A stretch of DNA of 55,219 nucleotides from Xanthobacteraceae bacterium (GCA_030041005.1 JASHOR010000104.1:1-55219); one strand, 5' to 3'; shown: positions 26,306-35,722, numbered from the stretch's first letter. Numbers and translations are program-made. Notes: generated from the letters alone by a model not told the origin.

Positions 26306-26687
26306 TTCTCGGACCGAGGCCTCGTCCGCAGTGAACCGGCCTCGCTCACGCGTCGAAGCGCTCATCCAGATGCGAATTTGCGGGCGGCTTGCGGCCGCGA
26401 GCCGGGAGCGCGCGCTGCCTTTGGCAATGGGATAATGCCGCGGGTCGCGATGGGCGCAGAATGGCGAACCGCGCGATCAAACGATGCCGAGGGCAGCCAG
26501 ACGAGTGCAAGACACATCAGCGCAGCCAGGAGGGCCACACCTAATACGTCGGCAGGCAACGTCAGTCCCTCGGCGGCCTCGCGCCTGTCGTACTCGGAGA
26601 GTTCAGCCGTCCCGCGCCGCATCGCGTCTCAGCAACGCGCCGGCTGCCATCCGGTTCCAGCAAGGAAATGGCGGACCGCGGTCTCGC
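26306..26687. other. intergenic region with one doubtful small ORF
   Basis: This 382-base gap lies between the convergent MetE-like and AI-2E transporter genes. Apart from the weak frame listed at 26362-26622 I see nothing in it: no clear hairpin terminator and no copy of the window's repeat families. Confidence 0.4.
26362..26622 (-). CDS. hypothetical small membrane protein (doubtful)
   Basis: A possible 86-residue protein with one hydrophobic stretch (VLGVALLAALMCLALVWLP, about 26-44) and a basic C-terminal tail. It begins at an ATG and is downstream of the AI-2E transporter gene on the same strand. I recognise no family. The single membrane segment argues for reality; the short length and lack of a clear ribosome binding site argue against it. 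Confidence 0.33.
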   Translation of the reverse strand: MRRGTAELSEYDRREAAEGLTLPADVLGVALLAALMCLALVWLPSASFDRAVRHSAPIATRGIIPLPKAARAPGSRPQAARKFASG

Positions 26688-27728
26688 TCAAGCGGCGTTC
26701 GCGCGCGAGGCGGCGCCTTCGCGCCAGATGGCGATCAGGATCGAGATGATCGCGGGACCGAGGAACAATCCGACGAGGCCGAAACTCTCCAGACCGCCGA
26801 AGATGCTCAGCAGCACCCACAAAAACGGCAGCCGCGTCGAACTGCCGATCAATAACGGCCGCACGAAATGATCGGCAACGAAGGTCACCAGCACGCCGAA
26901 GACGAACAGCGCGATCGCTGCCGTGGTATGCGATTGTACAAGCAGATAAAGCGCGCAGGCGCCGAAGATCACCGGCGCGCCAAATGGGACGGTGGCCAGC
27001 ATGGCGGTCAACAAACCGAGCAAGGCGGCGTGGCTGAGCCCGGTCGCCACGTAGGCGATGCCGAGCAGCACGCCTTCTGCCAGACCGACCAGGACAAGCC
27101 CGTTGACCGCGCCGCGCACCGCGGCAACAGCGTCCTTGCCGAGTTGGCTGCCGGGCGGTCCGAACAGGCGTTCGGCGATCGCGCTCGCTTCCTCCGTCAG
27201 CCGTCCGCCGTCACGGTAGAGAAAGAACAGGGCAAGCAGGGTGAACACCAGAATGGTCAGCCGGTGTACCACCTGGACACCAAGCGTGCGCGTGAGCGTG
27301 AACACTCCGCTGGTTTCTGCGTGGCCGAGCAGCGCGCCCGGCGGGGCCAGATTCGCCTGCCACCACCCGCTAACAGCGCCGCCGACCAGGGGCAAGTGCG
27401 CGAGCCATCCCGGCGTGCCGAGTCCATTCTGACGGACCTCGCCCACCCACTGCATGATCGCACCGCTTTCGCGAGCAGCCCGGATACCGAAGGCGATCAA
27501 CGGCAGTATCAGCAGAAAAGCGAGAAGCAGCGTGAGCAGGCTGGCGATGGCGGTTTTGCCCAATCCGCGCCGGGCAAGCGCCTCTCGCAACGGCCACGTG
27601 GCAATGGCCAGCACGCCCGCCCACGCCAGCGCCGGCAGGAAGCGCCACAGCATCCACACGCTGACCACCGCAATGGCGATAATCAACGCGACCCGAGCAA
27701 CCCGCTGCGTATCCCAGGGCACGGGCAA
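26688..27728 (-). CDS. AI-2E family (PerM/TqsA-type) membrane transporter
   Basis: A 346-residue inner-membrane protein with about seven to eight hydrophobic segments and the family's large loop between the third and fourth segments. Characteristic stretches are FVADHFVRPLLIGSSTRLPFLWV-type (split by the family's DHxxRP signature) and the C-terminal FGGLESFGLVGLFLGP. Members export autoinducer-2, ions or unknown small molecules; the ligand cannot be inferred. The start is a TTG at 27728 or a GTG at 27722. It follows the binding protein gene by 13 bases on the same strand and probably shares its transcript. Confidence 0.86.
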   Translation of the reverse strand: MPVPWDTQRVARVALIIAIAVVSVWMLWRFLPALAWAGVLAIATWPLREALARRGLGKTAIASLLTLLLAFLLILPLIAFGIRAARESGAIMQWVGEVRQNGLGTPGWLAHLPLVGGAVSGWWQANLAPPGALLGHAETSGVFTLTRTLGVQVVHRLTILVFTLLALFFLYRDGGRLTEEASAIAERLFGPPGSQLGKDAVAAVRGAVNGLVLVGLAEGVLLGIAYVATGLSHAALLGLLTAMLATVPFGAPVIFGACALYLLVQSHTTAAIALFVFGVLVTFVADHFVRPLLIGSSTRLPFLWVLLSIFGGLESFGLVGLFLGPAIISILIAIWREGAASRANAA

Positions 27729-27741
27729 ATCCGCGAGGCGC

Positions 27742-28725
27742 CTAGCTGACCTTCACCGGCACGAACTGTGTCGTAAACAACGCGCTGTCGGGAGGAACCT
27801 TCTTCAATAAGCCCATCTGAGTAAACGACTTCCGCAAGGTCTTAACAGCGAGCGGATCGAACGTGCCATCGGTCGAGAAGCCACCCATCTGTTCGTCATA
27901 GGCGCGCGCAGCAACTGCGGGGCTGACGTTGATCACTTTCGCCGATATCGCGACCGATTGCTGCTTATGCGTTTTCATGTACGCGATGGTCTCGAACCAT
28001 CCGTCGAGAAAAGCGCGCACGGTATCCGGCTGCTTCGCGATCAACTCATCGCGCGCGAAAATGACGTGGGTTATGAAATGACCGACGAATGGCATCGCCG
28101 TGGTGATGACACGCCACTCCTTGGCCGCTTCGAGCATGTACCCGACTTCCAGTGCCCCGATATAGCCGTCGATCTCGTGGGTCTTGATCGCTGCCCGCGC
28201 CGGCGACATGCCGCCGATCGGGACAACCTGGATGCCGTTTCCGCCCCAGCCTTCCTTTTCGTTGATGCGCTGGCCGATCCAGGCCGTCAGCGAGCCAACG
28301 GTGGTGCAACCGATCTTCCTGCCCTTGAGATCGGCAACCGTCTTGATCGGCGAATCATAGCCGACCATCACCGCCATGTTGCGGGGCGCGCCGTACATTT
28401 CGGCGACCGCCTTGGCCGGGACTCCCTTTGCAGCGAACGCCATGCCAGGTCCCGAGCCGATGCCGATATCGACGCTGTCGGCGGTTAGAATCTGCTGCAG
28501 CTTGGCATCGCCGGCCGAGGAGGATTCTTCGATGGCGAGACCGTGCTTGGCAAAGATTCCTTCCTGAATACCGATGTCGAGCGGCGTGAACGTCCAGGCG
28601 AACGGCACGACCTTGGCGACTCGCAGCTTTTCCGCAGCGCGCGCGGGCGCGCGGCGCGCGGCAAGCGGCAGGATCGCGCTGCATGTCAGTCCTGATACGA
28701 GAACTCTGCGCGACAATTGTCTCAT
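27742..28725 (-). CDS. NitT/TauT-type ABC transporter substrate-binding protein
   Basis: A 327-residue periplasmic binding protein with a Tat/Sec-like leader (LSRRVLVSG, cut after ARA near residue 31). The start at 28725 was chosen because GGAGA lies 6 bases upstream. The family segment AWTFTPLDIGIQEGIFAKHGL is at the N-terminus of the mature protein, then GMAFAAKG and GRKIGCTTVGS. No permease or ATPase gene is adjacent. It sits between an AI-2E transporter gene and an amidohydrolase gene. The ligand is probably a small aromatic or organic acid, by context only. Confidence 0.84.
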   Translation of the reverse strand: MRQLSRRVLVSGLTCSAILPLAARRAPARAAEKLRVAKVVPFAWTFTPLDIGIQEGIFAKHGLAIEESSSAGDAKLQQILTADSVDIGIGSGPGMAFAAKGVPAKAVAEMYGAPRNMAVMVGYDSPIKTVADLKGRKIGCTTVGSLTAWIGQRINEKEGWGGNGIQVVPIGGMSPARAAIKTHEIDGYIGALEVGYMLEAAKEWRVITTAMPFVGHFITHVIFARDELIAKQPDTVRAFLDGWFETIAYMKTHKQQSVAISAKVINVSPAVAARAYDEQMGGFSTDGTFDPLAVKTLRKSFTQMGLLKKVPPDSALFTTQFVPVKVS

Positions 28726-28849
28726 CGGTTTCTCCACGGAGGTTGGTATGGCGACGGCTACCGCCTCGATCATCGCAGAAAGGGGCGCCATGCGCCATGT
28801 GGCATGCGCCATCGGCCCTGCGCCAAGAATGGCGCTCGGTGCCCGGAGT

Positions 28850-29773
28850 TCAAATCTTCAACAGCCGCCTGGCGTTCCCGGCATAGACCTTGGCTTCGTC
28901 CGCAGGCGACAGGCCAATCCGTTTGATGACTTCGACACCTTGTTTTTTCAGCACTTTAAGCGGCGGGGCGTCGGTGCCGAAGATGAAGCGATCGGCGCCA
29001 ACCGTTTCAAAGGCGCAGCGCGCCGCCGGCGGATGATAGCAGGTCGATTCCAGATACATCATCTTCAAATAATGGCTCGGCGGATGCTTGATCAGCATCG
29101 GCTCATAGGAGCCGAGGAAGTAGGCCTCATCCTGCAAATTGTAAGCGTAGTCCATGCGCCCGATCATCTCGCAGATGCCGCCCCCCAGATGCGTGCCGAC
29201 GAGCTTCAGGGTGGGAAACTTTTCGAAAATTCCGCGCACGATCAGACGCGCCAGCGCCAGCGCATTATCCATCGGGCGACCGACACTGGAGGCGAGCCGG
29301 TAGTCCTTCATCCGCTCTTCGCCGAACCCGATGGACGGCGGATGAATCACCACCGGCACGTCAAGCTCGGTGGCGAGCTGAAAAAACGGCAGGCATTCGT
29401 CGTCGTCGGGGTAATGGTCCGGCAGACTCGACAGGATCCAGGCGCCCCTGAGGCCATCCTCCTTCACCGCGCGCTCCCACTCACGCAGGAAATCGTCGCC
29501 GCCATGGGGGACGGTGGTGCCGATGCCATAGATCGTCGGGTATTTGTCCTGCAGCGAGGCGATGTAGCGGTTTACCTTCCTCACGGTTTCAAGCTGTTGA
29601 TTCCGATCCATGTTGCGCAGTTCGTGGATCGGCTGGCTGACGAGCGTGGCATCGACGCCCGCTTGCTGCTGCGCTTCAAGCACGTTCTCGATCGTCATTG
29701 GGCAGCGGCCTTGCCAGAACGGCGCCGCTTGCTGCTCGGGCGTCTGTACGTGGGTGTGAAAGTCGATGATCAT
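28850..29773 (-). CDS. amidohydrolase-2 family protein
   Basis: A 307-residue TIM-barrel metal enzyme. Metal ligands are visible as DFHTH near the N-terminus, VVIHPPS in the middle, THLGGG and GTDAPP near the C-terminus. The family includes decarboxylases (ACMSD, dihydroxybenzoate) and lactonases or hydratases of ring-cleavage products. The ATG at 29773 begins MIIDFHTH; a TTG at 29788 would add five residues. The MFS transporter gene lies 30 bases upstream on the same strand, suggesting uptake and processing of one compound. Confidence 0.85.
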   Translation of the reverse strand: MIIDFHTHVQTPEQQAAPFWQGRCPMTIENVLEAQQQAGVDATLVSQPIHELRNMDRNQQLETVRKVNRYIASLQDKYPTIYGIGTTVPHGGDDFLREWERAVKEDGLRGAWILSSLPDHYPDDDECLPFFQLATELDVPVVIHPPSIGFGEERMKDYRLASSVGRPMDNALALARLIVRGIFEKFPTLKLVGTHLGGGICEMIGRMDYAYNLQDEAYFLGSYEPMLIKHPPSHYLKMMYLESTCYHPPAARCAFETVGADRFIFGTDAPPLKVLKKQGVEVIKRIGLSPADEAKVYAGNARRLLKI

Positions 29774-29803
29774 CCTGGGGCTCTGCAAGGGTTGAGGATC
29801 GGA

Positions 29804-31207
29804 TTAATGACTTGTGGCTGACTCGGCCGCAGGCGAAAGCTGCTCGAGCGTCTTGCCGGCGGTTTCTACCGAGAACAGGGCACAGGTGACACCGCCAACC
29901 ACGGCGAGCAGGGCGAACATGCCGTAAACCCCTGCCACGCCGTGAGCCGGCAGAATGATGCCGACCAGATACGGGCTGACGACGGAGGAGAGCCGCTGCA
30001 GGACGCTCGAGGTGCCGCTGCCAAGCGCGCGCAAATGGTTGGGATAATTCTCCGCCGTATACATGCCGAGCGAGCCGGGGATCATGCCCATCGCGGCGAA
30101 CGCCAACGTCGCCATAGCCGCGAGCACGAACGGACCCAAATTCGGCACGAACACGACGATCAGGAGCGGCACGGCGGCGAGCAGGAAGCCCACCGTATAG
30201 GCAGGCTTGCGGCCGATCCGGTCGATGGTGAATGCGGCCAGCAGGAGAACGAGCAAGCCCGTGATGTTCACCACGAAGCCGTAGAGGTTCGATTGGCCCA
30301 CGGGGAGGTGATAGACGGTGCGCATGATGCTCGGCAGCCAGCCGGTCAGCGCGTATGTGATACCGTAGGCGCAGAACCAGAGAACCCAGAGCGACAGCGT
30401 GCGCTTGCGGTAAATACCGGCAAATAGCTCCCCGAAGCGTGCACGCGCGATGACGATCGACACGGTATCGGCCGGGACCGGCGGCAACGGGCGCGCGGTC
30501 TGTGCCGATACCAGGGTTTCGATCCGTGACAGCACGCGGTCGGCATCTTCGGCGCGGCCGCGGCTCGCGAGCCAGCGTGGCGATTCCGGCAGCACCAGGA
30601 TCATCGGCAAGGCGAACAAAGCGGGCAGCGCGCCAAGCACGAACATCCATTGCCATCCCCAGTGCGGCACCACGAATACGCCGACCAGCGCGACTGTCGT
30701 CAGCCCGATGGGAAACATCGACTGTTGCACCAGGACAAAACGTCCGCGCCGCGTCGATTGCGCAAACTCGCTGATGTAGGTGTTGGCGATCGGTACCTCG
30801 CCACCTAGCCCGATCCCTTGCAGGAAGCGCAGCGCCAGCAGCGTCGGATAATTATGAGCGAGGATGCAGGCGAGACTCATCAGCGAGAACAGAAGGAGGT
30901 TCGCCACCATGAGCGGAACCCGGCCGTATCTCTCGGCCAGCGCGCCCGATGCCACCGCGCCGATTACCTGGCCGGCATAGCCGATCGAGATGAGCAGGCC
31001 GATCTCGGCCGGGACGATGTGCCAGAGCGGAATCAGCGCCGGCAGCACATAGGCGATGGTAAGAGCATCGAAAGCGTCGGAAAAATTCGCGGCACCGATG
31101 ATGAGGCGGAGCCTGTTGTGCCAAGGCGAGTGCGGCAGCCGCTCCATACGTGCGGCGATACGGTAGGAATCGGCGATGCGGTAGGAATCGATGTCGCCGG
31201 CGCTCAT
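29804..31207 (-). CDS. MFS transporter, aromatic acid / sugar porter type
   Basis: A 467-residue inner-membrane transporter with twelve hydrophobic segments. Family signatures are ALAERYGRVPL after the second segment, GIGLGGEVP(I)ANTYISE in the fourth, LPESPRWL before the central loop and DRIGRKPAY in the second half. This is the layout of the aromatic acid:H+ symporter and sugar porter families. The start at 31207 has GGGGA upstream. Residues 6-17 repeat the hexapeptide DSYRIA twice because of an 18-base tandem duplication. An aromatic acid is the likely cargo because an amidohydrolase gene follows in the same transcript. Confidence 0.88.
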   Translation of the reverse strand: MSAGDIDSYRIADSYRIAARMERLPHSPWHNRLRLIIGAANFSDAFDALTIAYVLPALIPLWHIVPAEIGLLISIGYAGQVIGAVASGALAERYGRVPLMVANLLLFSLMSLACILAHNYPTLLALRFLQGIGLGGEVPIANTYISEFAQSTRRGRFVLVQQSMFPIGLTTVALVGVFVVPHWGWQWMFVLGALPALFALPMILVLPESPRWLASRGRAEDADRVLSRIETLVSAQTARPLPPVPADTVSIVIARARFGELFAGIYRKRTLSLWVLWFCAYGITYALTGWLPSIMRTVYHLPVGQSNLYGFVVNITGLLVLLLAAFTIDRIGRKPAYTVGFLLAAVPLLIVVFVPNLGPFVLAAMATLAFAAMGMIPGSLGMYTAENYPNHLRALGSGTSSVLQRLSSVVSPYLVGIILPAHGVAGVYGMFALLAVVGGVTCALFSVETAGKTLEQLSPAAESATSH

Positions 31208-31398
31208 GACCTTCCCCATGCGAATGATCCAGCCGAGGCGAAACGGATCGTGGCGCAGTTCGGCTGCCGAGACAACCTGCAAAGCCGTGCCGCACGAGCG
31301 ACGCGGAGCCACGCGCGTTGACGGGGAACGGAGCCCCCACTAAAATCATTCAATCGCAAGGCATTCGGCTTATCCGGTGCGGCCGGCAGGAGGCCCTC

Positions 31399-32433
31399 GT
31401 GCACATCATCGATTCGCATTTTCACTGGTGGCCCAGGTCGGTCTTCGACAAGCTGTGCAAGCGTAAGGGCTTTCCGCAGGCGAGCGTCAACGACAAGGGC
31501 GGCTACAAGTACGAGCGCCGGGCGGGCAGCGGCTGCCATCTCAACTCCTGGGCCGAATGGTTCGATCTCGACAAACAGCTTGAGTACATGGACTCGCTCG
31601 GCCACCAGGTCGACGTGGTCTGCTCGATCGGCCCGTTCTCGGTATTTTTCTCCGATCTGCCGCTGTCCGAAGGACGCGACTATGCGCTGATGTGGAACGA
31701 AGAAATGGCCGGGGCGGTCAGGAAATATCCCGGTCGACTGTGGGCAAGCGCGGCGGTGCCGTTGCAGGACACGCGCGCCGCTATCGAGGTGGTCGATGAC
31801 GCGGTCAATCGCCTCGGGCTCATTGGCGTCAATCTCCCCGGCAGCATCGGCGAGGACGCGCGCATCGATGCCGAGCGACTGGAGCCGTTCTACGCTCATT
31901 GCGAAAAGCTTGGCCTGCCGCTGTTCCTGCATCCAACCGACGTGATCTTCCAGGACATGCTCGACGGCTACGACGGCGCGCTGCATTTGAGCCTTGGCCG
32001 GGTCGTCGAGGTCAGCGTTGCGGCCATGCGGCTCATCCTTTCCGGCCTGATGCAACGGCACCCGAAATTGAAGGTCGTGATGTCGCATACCGGCGGCGCG
32101 CTGCCGTATCAGGCCGGGCGCATGGACAAGAATTCCAAGGCGGCGAAGCTGCCGCGGCCGGTGACCGACTACATGAAACGAATGTACACCGACACGGTAT
32201 CTCCACACTCCGCCGGCATCAAATTCGCGATCGATTATTACGGCATCGATCACGTCATGTATGGCACCGATTACCCATGCTGGGACCCGGCGCCGTGCCT
32301 GAAGCTGATCGAGGAGATTCCGCTCTCGGCCGCCAACAAGCAGAAGCTGTTCTACGACAACGCGCGGCGGATTCTTGGTCTGAAAGACCCGGTGAAAGCG
32401 CAGCCGGCCAAGCGCGAGCCGGCGCTGGCGTAG
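31399..32433 (+). CDS. amidohydrolase-2 family protein (ACMSD-like)
   Basis: A 344-residue TIM-barrel metal enzyme. The start is the GTG at 31399, with AGGAGG five bases upstream; the frame runs further back to a TTG but without a site. Metal ligands are IIDSHFHWW, LFLHPTD, the MSHTGG loop and GTDYPCWD. The family covers non-oxidative decarboxylases and hydrolases of aromatic catabolism. It is transcribed away from the MFS gene and its product may work on the same imported compound. Substrate unknown. Confidence 0.86.
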   Translation: MHIIDSHFHWWPRSVFDKLCKRKGFPQASVNDKGGYKYERRAGSGCHLNSWAEWFDLDKQLEYMDSLGHQVDVVCSIGPFSVFFSDLPLSEGRDYALMWNEEMAGAVRKYPGRLWASAAVPLQDTRAAIEVVDDAVNRLGLIGVNLPGSIGEDARIDAERLEPFYAHCEKLGLPLFLHPTDVIFQDMLDGYDGALHLSLGRVVEVSVAAMRLILSGLMQRHPKLKVVMSHTGGALPYQAGRMDKNSKAAKLPRPVTDYMKRMYTDTVSPHSAGIKFAIDYYGIDHVMYGTDYPCWDPAPCLKLIEEIPLSAANKQKLFYDNARRILGLKDPVKAQPAKREPALA

Positions 32434-32443
32434 CCGTCTTCCT

Positions 32444-32546
32444 TACCCTCAGGTGCCCGGCGCGCAGCGCCGAGCCTCGAAGGGCGACGGCCACGGCGGG
32501 ACCTTCATCCTTCGAGGCTCGCTTCGCTTGCTCCTCAGGATGAGGA
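32444..32546. repeat. palindromic intergenic repeat, family D copy 2
   Basis: About 103 bp with outer arms ACCCTCAGG / CCTCAGGATGAGG and inner arms GAGCCTCGAAGG / CCTTCGAGGCTCG. It fills the gap between two convergent genes, where it probably terminates both transcripts. It closely resembles the copy at 12275-12378. Confidence 0.75.
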
Positions 32547-32565
32547 ATCGAGAGCTTGCGGTCGT

Positions 32566-33435
32566 TTATTGCCGCGGCGCAAAGCGCTCGTCGATGCTTT
32601 CCCATTTGTCGTAGCCGACAAGCTTCTTGTAGCTCTCGAAATCCATGCCGTCGTTGCGGCGGGCGAATTTGCCGGATTTCATGTCGACAAGCACAGTCTC
32701 GATCGCCTTGGCGGCGTGCATCAGCGTGTCGAGGCCGAGCACAGCGCAATTGAAACCGAGATCGCGCAGTTGCTCCATCGACAGGATCGGCGTGTGGCCG
32801 CCCATCAGCGGATTGCAGATTTGCGGCACATCGAAGGCCTCGCCGATGCGTTTGAGTTCCTCGACCGAGCGCGGCGCCTCGATGAAAATGCCGTCGGCGC
32901 CGGCGCGGATGAACTTTTCGGCGCGGCGCATGGCCTCATCGAGATCATAGACCGCGCGCGCGTCGGTGCGGGCGAGAATCCAGGTCTCGGGATTGAGCCG
33001 TTCCGCACAGGCGGCCTTGATCTTGGCTTCGGCAAGCTCAGCGGGCACGACCTTCTTGCCCACCATGTGGCCGCAGCGCTTGGGCCATTGTTGGTCCTCG
33101 ATCAGGATGGCGGAGACGCCCATGCGCTCGTAGCTCTGCACAGTGTGCACGACGTTCTTCACGTCGCCGTAGCCGTCGTCGCCGTCAACAAACACCGGCA
33201 GGTCGCAAGCCGCCATGATGTCGCGCACGGCGGCGGCGATTTCGCCAAAACCTTTCAGCCCGACATCGGGTACGCCGTAGCGAGCGCCGACCGCGGGGAA
33301 GCCGCCGATAAAATAGGTCTCGAAGCCGATCTGCTGGATGAGCCGGGCGCTCAACGCGTCATGCGCGCCGGGCACCACCAGGAAGCGCTTTTCGGCGACG
33401 GCCTCGTTGATGATCTGCCGGAAGCTCGAGGGCAT
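32566..33435 (-). CDS. isocitrate lyase / PEP mutase family protein
   Basis: A 289-residue alpha/beta-barrel lyase. Visible family motifs are PGAHDALSARL near the N-terminus, the Mg-binding FVDGDDGYG, and KRCGH, the catalytic Cys loop of isocitrate and methylisocitrate lyases, plus ARTDAR. The start at 33435 gives MPSSFRQI. Members cleave C-C bonds of 2-methylisocitrate, oxaloacetate or 2,3-dimethylmalate; the sequence most resembles the broad oxaloacetate decarboxylase/methylisocitrate lyase-like group. It would release pyruvate or succinate from a catabolic acid. Confidence 0.86.
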   Translation of the reverse strand: MPSSFRQIINEAVAEKRFLVVPGAHDALSARLIQQIGFETYFIGGFPAVGARYGVPDVGLKGFGEIAAAVRDIMAACDLPVFVDGDDGYGDVKNVVHTVQSYERMGVSAILIEDQQWPKRCGHMVGKKVVPAELAEAKIKAACAERLNPETWILARTDARAVYDLDEAMRRAEKFIRAGADGIFIEAPRSVEELKRIGEAFDVPQICNPLMGGHTPILSMEQLRDLGFNCAVLGLDTLMHAAKAIETVLVDMKSGKFARRNDGMDFESYKKLVGYDKWESIDERFAPRQ

Positions 33436-33459
33436 TGGGTGATCCGTACGCAATGTAGC

Positions 33460-33542
33460 GATGTAGGGTGGACTAACGAAGCGTAATCCGCTGCCCTCGT
33501 CAAACGGCAGGTTACGGGCTGCGCGCGAACCCGCCCTACATC
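33460..33542. repeat. palindromic repeat, family F copy 1
   Basis: The ends GATGTAGGG / CCCTACATC are inverted, with AACGAAGCGTAATCCGC and GGTTACGGGC inside. The right end overlaps the stop codon of the molybdopterin oxidoreductase gene. A related copy in the same orientation is at 35647-35719, on the other side of that gene. Confidence 0.7.
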
Positions 33543-35631
33543 ACCCCTTCCGCACCCACACTCGATTGTCGTGGAACGCCGCGCCACCAAAAGGTGCTAT
33601 GGCATCGGCGCCGGTCAGCGTGTTGATGCCGCGGCCATCCACATAGGCGGAATTGGGCCAAATCGATTCGGCAATGAGCACACCGCGGCGCACGCCGTCG
33701 AACAGCCGCGCATGGATGCGTACTTGGCCGCGCTTGTTGCCAAGAGTGACGATATCGCCATCGGCGACGCTCAACGGCGCGGCATCGTCCGGATGCATCA
33801 TCACCGTGGGCCGCCGCTCGCGGGAAAGCGAGGTCGGCGTTTCGGTAAAGGTTGAGTTGAGAAAGCCGCGGGACGGCGAGGTAGCAAGCCGGAACGGATG
33901 CTCGGTGTCGGCCTCTTCGATCACCTCCCAGTGGTCGGGCAATGCCGGAATTGGCGCGGGGCGAGGCACGTTACGATGCCAGCGGCCGAACGGCACGTTG
34001 GACCAATCCGGCTTGAAGCGGAATTTCTTGTCCGGATAGGCGAAGCCGTCGAGATAATGGGAGGCGGCGAAATCCGGCTGGCAGTCGATCCAGCGGCTTT
34101 TCTCGATTTCGGCGAGCGTACCCCAGCCGGATTTTTGCAACGTCACGTCAATCAGATCGCGCGCGCTCATGGCAAAGCCGGGATGCTCGGCGCCCAGTCT
34201 TTTTGCCAGGGCGCAGATCACCTCATGATTGGAGCGGCACTCGCCGGGCGGCTCGATCAGTTTCGGGCCGAGCAAAATGTATTGGCTGCCGCCGGCCGTG
34301 TAGAAATCGTCGTGCTCGACGAACATGGTGGCGGGCAGGATCACGTCGGCGACCTGGGCGGTGTCGGTCATGAACTGCTCGTGCACGCAGACAAACAGAT
34401 CGTCACGGGCAAAGCCGCGCTTGACCACTTGCTGGTCGGGCGCGACCGAAACCGGATTGGTGTTCTGGATCAGGAGTGCGGTGACCGGACCGCCGCCCTG
34501 CAATGCTTCCGGATCGCCCGTGAGCACCGGGCCGATGCGCGACTGATCGAGCATGCGGATCTCCGGATCGCGCATGTCCTCGCCCTCGATCAGGCGCTTG
34601 TTGAGGTGGAAAATGCCGTTGCTGTGGTGGAAGGCGCCGCCGCCTTCGTAACGCCAGGCGCCGGTGACCGCGGCGATGCAGCTTGCTGCATGCATGTTGA
34701 AGGCGCCGTTGCGCGAGCGAGAAAAACCATAGCCGAGGCGGAAAAAGGTCCGCTTGGTCTCGCCGACGAGACGGGCAAATTCTTCGATGATCTCGATCGG
34801 ACAGCCGGTGATGCGCGACGCCCAGGCCGGACTGCGCGTGCGCAAATGGTCTTCAAGTTCTCGCGGCGCATCGGTATAGCGATCAAGATAATCCCAGTCT
34901 GCTTTGCCGTCGCGGAACAGGCAATGCATCACCGCGCAGGCGAGCGCACCGTCGGTGCCGGGGCGGATCAGCACCGGCAGATCGGCCTGCTGCATCGTCG
35001 CATTCATGTAGACGTCGACAACGACAAGCTTGGCGCCGCGCTCCTTGCGGGCGCGCGTCGCGTGCGTCATGACGTTGACCTGGGTGTTGGCCGCATTGGT
35101 GCCCCAGATCACCACGAGATCCGACTTTGCCATCTCGCGCGGATCGGCGCCGGCCAGTTTTCCGGTGCCGGCGATGAAGCCGGTCCAGGCCGAGTTGACG
35201 CAGATGGTGGAGAAAAAGCCGGAATATTTCTTGGCGTGGCGGAGCCGGTTGATGCCGTCGCGCATCAGATGGCCCATCGTGCCGGCATAGTAATAGGGCC
35301 ATACCGCTTCCGAGCCGTGCGCCTGCTCGGCGCGCACGAATTGCTCGGCGACGAGATCGAGCGCGTCGTCCCAGGAAATTGGCGCGAATTCGCCGGAACC
35401 CTTGGCGCCAACGCGCCGTAGCGGGCGGAGCAGGCGGTCAGGATGATGCACGCGCTCGGCGTAGCGCGCCACCTTGGCGCAGACCACGCCCGCGGTATAG
35501 GCGTTCTCCGCGGCGCCGCGGACGCGGCCCATGGTGTGCCTGTCGAAGACCTCGACCTCGAGCGCACAGGTCGACGGGCAGTCGTGCGGGCAGGCGGAGG
35601 CGAGAATTTGTGGGCGAATGGTCTGATTCAC
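33541..35631 (-). CDS. molybdopterin-dependent oxidoreductase with N-terminal [4Fe-4S] cluster
   Basis: A 696-residue DMSO-reductase-superfamily protein. Cys14, 18, 22 and 51 (CPHDCPSTC...VVCAKV) bind the N-terminal Fe-S cluster. The molybdopterin-binding body is complete, with WDDALDLVAEQF, DLVVIWGTNAANTQ, and a C-terminal dinucleotide domain (SVADGDIVTLGNKRGQV). There is no Tat signal and no neighbouring electron-transfer subunit, so it is probably a soluble cytoplasmic enzyme of the BisC-like orphan group. It differs clearly from the Mo enzyme at 12386, which lacks the Cys motif. Substrate not readable. The gene is bracketed by two family F repeats. Confidence 0.88.
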   Translation of the reverse strand: MNQTIRPQILASACPHDCPSTCALEVEVFDRHTMGRVRGAAENAYTAGVVCAKVARYAERVHHPDRLLRPLRRVGAKGSGEFAPISWDDALDLVAEQFVRAEQAHGSEAVWPYYYAGTMGHLMRDGINRLRHAKKYSGFFSTICVNSAWTGFIAGTGKLAGADPREMAKSDLVVIWGTNAANTQVNVMTHATRARKERGAKLVVVDVYMNATMQQADLPVLIRPGTDGALACAVMHCLFRDGKADWDYLDRYTDAPRELEDHLRTRSPAWASRITGCPIEIIEEFARLVGETKRTFFRLGYGFSRSRNGAFNMHAASCIAAVTGAWRYEGGGAFHHSNGIFHLNKRLIEGEDMRDPEIRMLDQSRIGPVLTGDPEALQGGGPVTALLIQNTNPVSVAPDQQVVKRGFARDDLFVCVHEQFMTDTAQVADVILPATMFVEHDDFYTAGGSQYILLGPKLIEPPGECRSNHEVICALAKRLGAEHPGFAMSARDLIDVTLQKSGWGTLAEIEKSRWIDCQPDFAASHYLDGFAYPDKKFRFKPDWSNVPFGRWHRNVPRPAPIPALPDHWEVIEEADTEHPFRLATSPSRGFLNSTFTETPTSLSRERRPTVMMHPDDAAPLSVADGDIVTLGNKRGQVRIHARLFDGVRRGVLIAESIWPNSAYVDGRGINTLTGADAIAPFGGAAFHDNRVWVRKG

Positions 35632-35646
35632 GGCTCTATCGTAACA

Positions 35647-35719
35647 GCGAATAACGGATTAGCGAAGCGGTAATCCGCCATTCGCACAGCGGGTTACGCC
35701 TGCGGCTACCCGCCCTGCA
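35647..35719. repeat. palindromic repeat, family F copy 2
   Basis: Shares TTAGCGAAGCGGTAATCCGCC and GGGTTACGCC with the copy at 33460-33542, in the same orientation. It lies just upstream of the molybdopterin oxidoreductase start, so that gene is framed by two direct copies. Confidence 0.65.
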
Positions 35720-35722
35720 GCT

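Noticed and set aside
28574-29821. 415-codon plus-strand frame
   Set aside because: Antisense to the amidohydrolase at 28850 and the binding protein gene start; no domain.
33898-35421. 507-codon open frame on the plus strand
   Set aside because: Antisense shadow of the molybdopterin oxidoreductase; composition is Arg/Ala/Gly/His-rich and no domain is recognisable.
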